In this document: positions 57,421-64,000 of the stretch, in pieces | Layout of the letters: each line of letters opens with the position of its first letter | Position numbering within the stretch: position 1 is the first letter of the stretch | Assembly (NCBI RefSeq): GCF_002846555.1 | Contig: NZ_PJMS01000001.1 | Coordinates: 682,001 to 746,000 of the forward strand | Reading direction: 5' to 3' | Source: Aquimarina sp. MAR_2010_214 | Lineage (GTDB): Bacteria > Bacteroidota > Bacteroidia > Flavobacteriales > Flavobacteriaceae | Length of the DNA: 64,000 bases | Program-made: the position numbers and the translations under genes | The notes under the pieces: generated by a model | Seen by the model: the letters and a program-made list of their open reading frames with translations, nothing else | What the model was told of the DNA's origin: nothing | Databases searched by the model: none

Positions 57421-57455
57421 CATTTCATTTAGAATTAATCTATATTATAAAAAGT

Positions 57456-57785
57456 ATGATTAAGGTATCAGACATAGCAAAAAATAAGGTCATCCAATTG
57501 ATGAATGAGGATGGGTATGATGCAGTTACCGATTATGTGCGTGTAGGTGTAAAAAGCGGAGGATGTTCTGGTTTATCATATGATTTAAAGTTTGATAAAG
57601 CACAACAAGAAGGAGATAAAGTATTTGAAGATAATGGTGTGAAAATCATTGTAGATAAAAAAAGTTTTCTCTATTTAATCGGTACAACCCTAGAGTATTC
57701 TGGTGGTTTAAATGGTACCGGTTTTGTATTTAATAATCCTAATGCCAGTAGAACTTGTGGCTGTGGAGAAAGTTTTTCCCTTTAA
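57456..57785 (+). CDS. sufA: HesB/IscA-family A-type Fe-S assembly protein
   Basis: 109 residues from the ATG at 57456, chosen because the promoter box lies after the upstream start at 57378. The three conserved cysteines are Cys37 (KSGGCSGLSY), Cys101 and Cys103 (SRTCGCGESFSL). It carries Fe-S clusters to target proteins. First gene of the suf operon, 39 bp before sufB. Confidence 0.93.
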   Translation: MIKVSDIAKNKVIQLMNEDGYDAVTDYVRVGVKSGGCSGLSYDLKFDKAQQEGDKVFEDNGVKIIVDKKSFLYLIGTTLEYSGGLNGTGFVFNNPNASRTCGCGESFSL

Positions 57786-57824
57786 TCGATAAAAAAGTTC
57801 CTGAATTAATTTAGGGTAATAAAA

Positions 57825-59270
57825 ATGGCATATACTGAAGACGACTTAAAAAAAGAATTAGAAACCAAAGAATATGAGTACGGGTTCTATACCGATATAG
57901 AATCTGATACTTTTCCTGTTGGTCTTAATGAAGATATAGTTCGTGCGATTTCTAAGAAAAAAGAAGAACCCGAATGGATGACAGAATGGAGGCTTGAAGC
58001 TTTTCGAGCATGGGAACAGATGGAAGAACCCGAATGGGCAAATGTTACTTATGAAAAGCCTGATTTTCAGAATATATCTTATTATTCTGCGCCAAATAAA
58101 AAACCTAAATACAATAGTATTGATGAGGTAGATCCAGAATTACTCGATACTTTTAAAAGACTTGGCATTTCTTTAGATGAACAGAAGAAATTAGCAGGAG
58201 TAGCCGTAGATATAGTAATGGATTCTGTATCCGTAGCGACAACGTTTAAAGAAACCCTTGCAGAAAAAGGAATTATATTTTGCTCTATTTCTGAAGCTAT
58301 TCAGGAACATCCAGAATTGGTTAAAAAATACATTGGAGCTGTGGTTCCGCAAAAGGATAATTTTTATGCTGCTTTAAACTCTGCTGTTTTTAGTGATGGT
58401 TCTTTTTGCTATATTCCTAAAGGTGTTCGTTGTCCAATGGAGCTGTCTACCTATTTTAGAATCAATCAGGCAGGTACAGGTCAGTTCGAGCGTACTTTAG
58501 TTGTGGCAGATCAAGGGAGTTATGTAAGCTATTTAGAAGGATGTACTGCTCCTTCTCGTGATGAAAATCAATTACATGCCGCTGTTGTCGAACTCATAGC
58601 ATTAGATGATGCAGAAATAAAATATTCTACAGTACAGAACTGGTATCCAGGAAATGCTGAAGGAAAAGGAGGAGTCTATAATTTTGTGACCAAAAGAGGA
58701 ATTTGCGAAAACAACGCTAAAATTTCTTGGACACAAGTAGAAACAGGATCAGCAATTACCTGGAAATATCCTTCTTGTATATTAAAAGGGGATAACTCTG
58801 TAGGAGAATTTTATTCTATTGCAGTAACCAATAATTTTCAGCAAGCAGATACAGGTACAAAAATGATACACCTAGGCAAAAACACCAAAAGTACTATCAT
58901 TTCTAAAGGTATTTCTGCAGGAAAATCCCAAAATAGTTATCGAGGATTAGTGCAAATAAGTAGTAGAGCAGCCAACGCACGTAATTTTTCACAATGTGAT
59001 TCATTATTGATGGGCAATGAATGTGGCGCACATACGTTTCCTTATATAGAAACTAAAAACAAAACCGCTCAAATAGAACATGAAGCAACTACCAGCAAAA
59101 TAGGAGAAGACCAAATTTTTTATTGTAACCAACGAGGAATCGATACAGAAAAAGCAATCGCTTTGATCGTTAATGGTTTTAGTAAAGAAGTATTGAATAA
59201 GCTACCTATGGAGTTCGCAGTAGAAGCTCAAAAACTTCTGGAGATTTCTTTAGAAGGTTCTGTAGGCTAA
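57825..59270 (+). CDS. sufB: Fe-S cluster scaffold SufB
   Basis: 481 residues, a usual length. Beta-helix core with [18 protein letters not shown] and [19 protein letters not shown] near 390-410; conserved Cys of the scaffold is in the second. It forms SufBC2D, which builds Fe-S clusters in the cytoplasm. Second in the operon. Confidence 0.96.
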   Translation: MAYTEDDLKKELETKEYEYGFYTDIESDTFPVGLNEDIVRAISKKKEEPEWMTEWRLEAFRAWEQMEEPEWANVTYEKPDFQNISYYSAPNKKPKYNSIDEVDPELLDTFKRLGISLDEQKKLAGVAVDIVMDSVSVATTFKETLAEKGIIFCSISEAIQEHPELVKKYIGAVVPQKDNFYAALNSAVFSDGSFCYIPKGVRCPMELSTYFRINQAGTGQFERTLVVADQGSYVSYLEGCTAPSRDENQLHAAVVELIALDDAEIKYSTVQNWYPGNAEGKGGVYNFVTKRGICENNAKISWTQVETGSAITWKYPSCILKGDNSVGEFYSIAVTNNFQQADTGTKMIHLGKNTKSTIISKGISAGKSQNSYRGLVQISSRAANARNFSQCDSLLMGNECGAHTFPYIETKNKTAQIEHEATTSKIGEDQIFYCNQRGIDTEKAIALIVNGFSKEVLNKLPMEFAVEAQKLLEISLEGSVG

Positions 59271-59297
59271 TTGTGAAACCATCAAATCTACACACTA

Positions 59298-59681
59298 ATG
59301 AAAAAATCATTTATTTTAATTGCACTAAGCCTTATTCTTTTTTCTTGCAAATCCGAAAACAAAAATGAAGAACCTAATTTAATTCGTGGCGAATTTATTC
59401 TTATTGATGATGCAGCAGTCTTAAAAGGTAAGGACTTTATATATGGTGTGATAATTAATGATATCACTCTTGAACTTGCTAAAAAAGTAGAACCTCTGCA
59501 AAGAGAAGAATATGATATGGTTCCTGTAGTAGTAAAAGGAATTATAAAACCCAATCCAGAACAAGGATGGGAAGAAATAGTAGAAATAAAAGAAATTATT
59601 GGAGTTAGTGCACCAACCTCAGAGTTGCCAACTAAGATTAAGTCCTCTGAAGAAGACAAAAGCTCTGATTTAGAAAAATAA
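59298..59681 (+). CDS. lipoprotein encoded between sufB and sufC
   Basis: 127 residues. Lipobox LILFSC with Cys17, then a charged beta-rich domain (RGEFILIDDAAVLKGKDFIYG) and an acidic Ser/Glu tail. No family recognised. It lies inside an otherwise conserved cytoplasmic Fe-S operon on the same strand (27 bp after sufB, 45 bp before sufC), so it is co-expressed with it; the reason is not evident. Confidence 0.75.
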   Translation: MKKSFILIALSLILFSCKSENKNEEPNLIRGEFILIDDAAVLKGKDFIYGVIINDITLELAKKVEPLQREEYDMVPVVVKGIIKPNPEQGWEEIVEIKEIIGVSAPTSELPTKIKSSEEDKSSDLEK

Positions 59682-59726
59682 GAATAAATAAATTATATCT
59701 CATAAGAGATAAAAGTTTTATATAAC

Positions 59727-60479
59727 ATGTTAGAGATAAAGGATTTACACGCAAGTGTCGAAGGGAAAGAAATTTTAAAAGGTCTTAACCTAAATGTAAA
59801 AGCAGGAGAAATACACGCAATCATGGGTCCTAACGGTGCCGGGAAAAGTACATTAGCCAGTATCGTTGCAGGTAAAGAAGAATATGAAGTTACCAAAGGA
59901 GGAATTCTTTTGGAAGGAGAAGATATTGAAGAACTTGCTGCGGAAGAACGTGCTCATAAAGGTGTTTTTCTGTCGTTTCAATACCCTGTAGAAATTCCTG
60001 GGGTAACGGTAACTAATTTTATGAAAACCGCCATAAATGAAACACGAAAAGCACAAGGTCTTGAAGAAATGCCTGCAAAAGACATGCTTAAAAAAATTCG
60101 TGAAAAATCTGAACTATTAGAAATCGATCGCAAATTCTTATCTCGCTCTCTTAACGAAGGATTCTCTGGTGGTGAGAAAAAGCGTAATGAAATCTTTCAG
60201 ATGGCAATGATGGAGCCTAAGCTTGCTATCCTTGATGAAACAGATTCTGGACTTGATATAGATGCCCTGCGTATTGTAGCAAATGGAGTAAATAAACTAA
60301 AAAACGAAAACAATGCTATCGTAGTGATTACGCATTATCAACGTCTGTTAGATTATATAGTTCCGGATTTTGTACATGTGTTATATGATGGTAAAATTGT
60401 AAAATCTGGTACCAAAGAATTAGCTTTAGAACTAGAAGAAAAAGGATACGATTGGATTAAAGAAGAAATAAACGCTTAA
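59727..60479 (+). CDS. sufC: SufC ABC ATPase
   Basis: 250 residues. Walker A MGPNGAGKST near 34-43, signature NEGFSGGEKKRNEI near 148, Walker B LAILDETDSGLD, and the switch His in VVITHYQR. Drives the SufBCD scaffold. Ends 4 bp before sufD. Confidence 0.97.
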   Translation: MLEIKDLHASVEGKEILKGLNLNVKAGEIHAIMGPNGAGKSTLASIVAGKEEYEVTKGGILLEGEDIEELAAEERAHKGVFLSFQYPVEIPGVTVTNFMKTAINETRKAQGLEEMPAKDMLKKIREKSELLEIDRKFLSRSLNEGFSGGEKKRNEIFQMAMMEPKLAILDETDSGLDIDALRIVANGVNKLKNENNAIVVITHYQRLLDYIVPDFVHVLYDGKIVKSGTKELALELEEKGYDWIKEEINA

Positions 60480-60483
60480 GATT

Positions 60484-61797
60484 ATGGAGTTGAAAGATAA
60501 ATTGGTATCTTCTTTTTTGGCCTTTGAAAACACAGTAGATGTTGATACTGCTGTTCATGATATCAGAAGCCAAGCTATTAAAGCTTTTGAAGAAAAAGGA
60601 TTTCCTACCAAAAAAGAAGAAGCGTGGAAATACACCTCTCTAAACACTGTATTAAAACATGATTACAGTGTTTTTCCAAGAGAAGAAAATGCTATAGAAT
60701 TTAGAGATATAAAAAAGTATTTCCTTCATGATTTGGATACATATAAAATTGTGTTTATTGACGGAAAATATTCTTCTCATTTATCTGAAACAACTCATGA
60801 TAAGATCGATGTATGTTTAATGTCATCAGCATTAACCAATGAAAAATATCGATTAATAATTGAAAACTATTTTAACAAAGTAGCTCGTAAAGATGGGCTT
60901 ACTTCTTTGAACACAGCTTTTTCTAGAGAAGGGGCTTATATTTATATTCCAAAAAATAAACTGGCAGATAAACCTATACAGGTTTTACACTTTTCTACAG
61001 GAAATGAAGCTGCCCAAATGTTACAACCACGTAACTTGATTGTTGTTGGAGAAAATTCTCATGTGCAAATCATTGAACGCCATCAGAGTTTAACAGACAA
61101 TCCTGTTCTTACGAATTCGGTAACTGAAATTTTTGCAGATAAAAGAGCATTTGTTGATTACTATAAAATTCAGAATGATAACCAAAATGCTTCTTTGATT
61201 GACAATACTTATATCGAACAGCATGCACAAAGTGTAGCATCGGTACATACTTTTGCTTTTGGCGGAAATATTACTAGAAATAACCTTAATTTCTATCAAA
61301 AAGGTGAAGGAATCGACTCCATTCTTAATGGGATAACGATTATTGAAGGAAAACAACATGTAGATCATAATACTCTGGTACATCATACTGAACCAAATTG
61401 TGAGAGTCATCAGGATTATAAAGGAATTTTTGGAGAAAAATCCACTGGAGTGTTTAATGGAAAAATTGTTGTGAATAAAGAAGCGCAAAAAACAAATGCC
61501 TTTCAGTCTAATAACAATATCTTATTAAGTGATAAGGCAACCATTAATTCTAAACCACAGTTAGAGATTTTTGCAGATGATGTAAAATGCTCGCATGGTT
61601 GTACTATTGGACAATTAGATGATAATGCATTGTTCTATATGAAATCCAGAGGTATTGGAGAAAAAGAAGCCAGAGCTTTGTTAATGTATGCATTCGCAAA
61701 CAATGTATTATCTAGCGTAAAAATACCTCAGCTAAAAAGTAGAATTAATAAGCTAATTGCGACTAAACTCGGTGTAAATATTGGTTTTGATTTGTAG
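60484..61797 (+). CDS. sufD: Fe-S cluster assembly protein SufD
   Basis: 437 residues. Beta-helix core with the C-terminal ADDVKCSHGCTIGQLDDNAL segment containing the conserved His/Cys pair and FYMKSRGIGEKEARALLMYAF. Last gene of the visible suf operon; a terminator follows within 30 bp. Confidence 0.96.
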   Translation: MELKDKLVSSFLAFENTVDVDTAVHDIRSQAIKAFEEKGFPTKKEEAWKYTSLNTVLKHDYSVFPREENAIEFRDIKKYFLHDLDTYKIVFIDGKYSSHLSETTHDKIDVCLMSSALTNEKYRLIIENYFNKVARKDGLTSLNTAFSREGAYIYIPKNKLADKPIQVLHFSTGNEAAQMLQPRNLIVVGENSHVQIIERHQSLTDNPVLTNSVTEIFADKRAFVDYYKIQNDNQNASLIDNTYIEQHAQSVASVHTFAFGGNITRNNLNFYQKGEGIDSILNGITIIEGKQHVDHNTLVHHTEPNCESHQDYKGIFGEKSTGVFNGKIVVNKEAQKTNAFQSNNNILLSDKATINSKPQLEIFADDVKCSHGCTIGQLDDNALFYMKSRGIGEKEARALLMYAFANNVLSSVKIPQLKSRINKLIATKLGVNIGFDL

Positions 61798-61820
61798 AAA
61801 TTAATAACTATCATATATAC

Positions 61821-61854
61821 AAAACCTCTTCATATATTTGTTGAGGTTTTTTTG
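61821..61854 (+). terminator. intrinsic terminator of the suf operon
   Basis: Stem AAAACCTC/GAGGTTTT with a 14-nt loop and a following T-run, 24 bp after the sufD stop. Confidence 0.85.
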
Positions 61855-62130
61855 TTTTTCATTTTTGTGTAAAGCTTGATACCCATACTTTAACCAATAT
61901 TGGCTAAAAACACAAAATACTAGTAACATTTTATGGGAATGTGACATAAACTAATATAAGGCAATGTGTTTATTATGAAAAATTAGATGTTATTTTTTTC
62001 TTGTAAAAGTATCTGCAAAAACTTTTCTAAGTCAAAATTAGCCTTTTGTTTAAAATATGAATAAAAATATTTTTAATAAATTTATTTCCTTAAACATAAA
62101 GTATATTGTTTAATTATTAATTTTTAAAAG
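61855..62130 (+). other. A/T-rich leader region of the RiPP-like precursor gene
   Basis: No ORF of note and no exact TAnnTTTG box. It is markedly richer in A/T than the flanking genes and must hold the promoter of the next gene. Confidence 0.3.
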
Positions 62131-62412
62131 ATGAAATTAGAAAGTTTGAAATTGGAAAAATTTAAAGAGAATGAGCTAAAGAAGGAACAAATGTTCTTTT
62201 TAAATGGAGGAGGTTCAGCAACAGGAGGTGGCCGTGTTGAAGGAACACATGGAGGAAGAGCGGCTATCTATAGTTATGGATATGATGCAATAAGATTAAA
62301 TGGCGCTGGCGGCACATATCTCACCTTTCATAACAGATCAAATATCAATTACTTAGCACAACAGCAAAGGCAAGGTGCTGTTGTAATTTCTGAGGCTCCA
62401 GAACATGATTAA
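62131..62412 (+). CDS. probable GG-leader RiPP (modified peptide) precursor
   Basis: 93 residues. The first ~28 residues form a charged amphipathic leader (MKLESLKLEKFKENELKKEQ then MFFLNGGG) of the kind found in Bacteroidota modified-peptide precursors: L/K-rich helix, then a hydrophobic patch ending in Gly-Gly-Gly. The core is Gly/Ala/Asn-rich with Tyr and His (GGRVEGTHGGRAAIYSYGYD...) and no Cys. No maturase, protease or transporter gene is seen in the window; they may lie beyond the right edge. A 20-bp perfect hairpin follows at once. The family name is not fixed; the leader pattern is the evidence. Confidence 0.65.
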   Translation: MKLESLKLEKFKENELKKEQMFFLNGGGSATGGGRVEGTHGGRAAIYSYGYDAIRLNGAGGTYLTFHNRSNINYLAQQQRQGAVVISEAPEHD

Positions 62413-62416
62413 ATAG

Positions 62417-62466
62417 AAACACTAACTATAATTACAAAAACAAGTTGTAATTATAGTTAGTGTTTT
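62417..62466 (+). terminator. long perfect hairpin after the RiPP-like gene
   Basis: A 20-bp perfect stem (left arm AAACACTAACTATAATTACA, right arm 62446-62465) with a 9-nt loop and a short T-run. The stem starts 4 bp past the stop codon. It probably terminates or protects the mRNA 3' end. Confidence 0.75.
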
Positions 62467-62494
62467 AATAAATATTTTGAAGTTTTTATTGGTC

Positions 62495-63075
62495 TCAAAT
62501 TAGGGTGAAAACCCTGCAATATCATTGCAGCACTTTAGTAATGCTAAAAAATCCATATTTTTAGATGAGATGAGATCATATTTAAGAAAAGGTTCTCATA
62601 GCTCAAGTCGTTTGAGTTGCTATGTAGTTTGGTGTAATAAGTATCGTTATAAAGTTTTGAAAGGGGGTATTCAGGTTCGTCCCATGTAAATTCTAATTCA
62701 AATTTGTGAAGCTGAAGATATAGAGATTTTAAAAGGTATAGTTAGTTCAGATCACATTCATATGCATATAGAGTATGCTCCCAAGTTGAGTGTAAGCTAT
62801 ATTGTAAAACAGTTGAAAGGCAATACCTCAAGAAAATTACAGCAAGAATTTCCTAGATTGAGTTATCGATACTGGGGTAAGCATTTTTAGGCGAGTGGTT
62901 ATGGAGTTTGGAGTACTGGAAATGTGACCGACCAGATTAATGAATATTTGGAATATCATAGAAAAGATGATAGTGATGATTCCAATTTTATATTGGCATA
63001 AGGCATAGGGACTTTAGTCCCTAGTAAAACCAAACCTCTGTACTTTCATTGCAGAGTGGTTTAGTTTTCAAAGAG
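62495..63075 (+). mobile_element. decayed IS200/IS605-type element (approximate ends)
   Basis: A degenerate TnpA gene (62570-63001) is flanked by small palindromes as in this family: AGGGTGAAAACCCT and CTGCAATATCATTGCAG on the left (about 62502-62530), AGGGACTTTAGTCCCT (63007-63022) and a hairpin near 63030-63068 on the right. The element ends are not exactly known. Confidence 0.65.
62570..63001 (+). pseudogene. IS200/IS605 TnpA-like transposase, inactivated
   Basis: A 143-residue frame from ATG to TAA with two internal stops: TAA at codon 40 (62687) and TAG at codon 107 (62888, in the place of a Trp: KHF*ASGYG). Otherwise collinear with Y1 HUH transposases: CYVVWCNKYRYKVL, EAEDIEILKGIVSSDHIHMHI (HUH at 62-64), SRKLQQEFPRLSYRYWGKHF and STGNVTDQINEYLEYH. 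No frameshift is needed. Confidence 0.9.
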
Positions 63076-63327
63076 ATATTATCTTGAGAAATAAATATTA
63101 CTAAAAACATAAACTTAAGAAACCCCTTTGTGTCGTTAAATAGTTTCACTATGTATCAAGGAATAATTTTTGAAACTCTATCAGATATCTAATAATAAAG
63201 AAATGAAATGGACACGATTAAAAAGATCTTTTGAGCACATAGCTATTGTTTAAAATATAGTAGAAAAAGAGTGCGATTAGATGCGAAATTTTTATGCGTA
63301 AATCGTATAAAACAATAAAATAAATAG
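63076..63327. other. intergenic region before the last gene
   Basis: A/T-rich sequence with no ORF or hairpin worth naming. It separates the IS200 relic from the partial gene at the edge. Confidence 0.3.
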
Positions 63328-64000
63328 ATGAAAGTGTTTTTTAGTTTATTGATTATTACAATTTTTAATTTTTGTTTTATCAATAATTCTTTTGGGCAAA
63401 GAAATTTGAAAAAAGAGAATAATTTTTCTCAAGTTACTTTGGATACGTACAGAATTTCTTCAAACACTTATGAACTCTGGTGGTCTAAAGGGGGATATAA
63501 CTGTTTTACTGCAGGGGATACACTTCCTGCTTTTGTTGATATGAGACAGTATAAAGGAGTATTGAATTATGGTGTAACATTTTCTTCGACAAATGGTCAA
63601 AATTTTCATTTTATAGAGAATTTTTCTATGTATAAGTTGAATATTGATATCGCTCATTGTAAATTCAATAAAAAAGATAGCATTGTCGAAATTGAAGGAA
63701 CTATAACGGGAGGATGGTCTGGTAGTAGCTGGAATGGTATACAAAACAATGTTGATATTTTTATTGGCAAAAAAAAGGATACCGTTACTTTGGTCAGATC
63801 AAAACAATTCATAAAATCTAAAGATGTAGCTGTTTTTTATGAAGGGAAAAAAGTAATAGATCATAAAAGTATTACTTTGGATACCTTACCTTCTTTTTCT
63901 ATATATGATTACACCCATTATAAAACAAATCAGGGAAATGAACGTACGTTTAAAATTAAGAGTAAAATTGATATAAATTCTCTATTGATTTTTGGGCTCG
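63328..64000 (+). CDS. secreted protein of unknown function (5' part)
   Basis: An open frame of 224 codons from the ATG at 63328 to the window edge. Signal peptide about 1-24 (ending NNSFGQ), then a beta-rich soluble part: YELWWSKGGYNCFTAGDTLP, GTITGGWSGSSWNGIQNN. No family recognised. It is the first gene after the RiPP-like precursor on the same strand but separated by 0.9 kb with an IS relic and a strong hairpin, so a functional link is uncertain. Confidence 0.7.
   Translation, partial: MKVFFSLLIITIFNFCFINNSFGQRNLKKENNFSQVTLDTYRISSNTYELWWSKGGYNCFTAGDTLPAFVDMRQYKGVLNYGVTFSSTNGQNFHFIENFSMYKLNIDIAHCKFNKKDSIVEIEGTITGGWSGSSWNGIQNNVDIFIGKKKDTVTLVRSKQFIKSKDVAVFYEGKKVIDHKSITLDTLPSFSIYDYTHYKTNQGNERTFKIKSKIDINSLLIFGL

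Noticed and set aside
57378..57455. N-terminal extension of SufA
   Set aside because: The -7 promoter box lies after this start, and the added residues are unlike the family.
61855..62130. Riboswitch before the RiPP-like gene
   Set aside because: No conserved riboswitch motif or stable multi-stem structure could be seen.
1..64000. tRNA and rRNA genes
   Set aside because: None could be recognised by eye on either strand.

Overview
The window looks like a chromosome segment of a marine-type member of Flavobacteriaceae (Bacteroidota), perhaps Aquimarina or a close relative. The genus is inference. The family-level call rests on low GC, TAnnTTTG -7 promoter boxes, many short Cys-Ser/Thr-Asp lipoproteins, a type IX secretion C-terminal domain, a TonB receptor with a carboxypeptidase-regulatory N-domain, an IPExxxVDY protein and TPR-transmembrane-AraC regulators.

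Layout. 1-4.8 kb is a metal-handling region on the minus strand: the start of a CusA/CzcA efflux pump, a Cys/His-rich small protein, and a ZnuD-like TonB receptor with a partner lipoprotein and a small metal-motif protein. 4.8-13.5 kb holds a hydrolase and an AddB / OmpA / AddA arrangement (recombination nuclease-helicase pair split by a porin gene). 13.7-25 kb is mostly housekeeping: Mn-type SOD, a PurF-family enzyme, a PfkB kinase, an astacin-like lipoprotein, RNase H, PurN, then acpP-fabF-rnc and IPExxxVDY-pyk. 25-32.3 kb carries a PAS histidine kinase with a response regulator, a DUF2721 protein, a large BNR-repeat secreted protein and aminopeptidase P.

32.4-45.8 kb is the accessory part. 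Three tandem paralogous leucine-rich lipoproteins lie between two TPR/AraC membrane regulators. Two copies of a 1053-bp IS1595-type element, each with its own 8-bp target duplication, have split the middle lipoprotein gene and a di-heme cytochrome c peroxidase gene. Removing each IS plus one duplication restores a perfect reading frame.

45.9-49.7 kb has BrnQ, a hydrolase, a small zinc-ribbon-like protein and ThiL. 49.9-57.3 kb is a secreted/lipoprotein locus: two choice-of-anchor B (LVIVD) proteins, one lipid-anchored and one with a T9SS tail, a lipoprotein with seven propeller-like repeats, an MbnP-like protein and its MbnH-like di-heme partner. 57.4-61.8 kb is sufA-sufB-(lipoprotein)-sufC-sufD, ending at a terminator with no sufS or sufE. 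The right edge holds a probable GG-leader RiPP precursor, a decayed IS200/IS605 transposase and the start of an unrecognised secreted protein.

The points most worth a second look are the RiPP-like precursor, the MbnP/MbnH plus LVIVD locus, a textbook terminator hairpin inside the start of rnc, an orphan terminator at 30.9 kb, and the regulator-flanked LRR lipoprotein array now being broken by a recently active IS.
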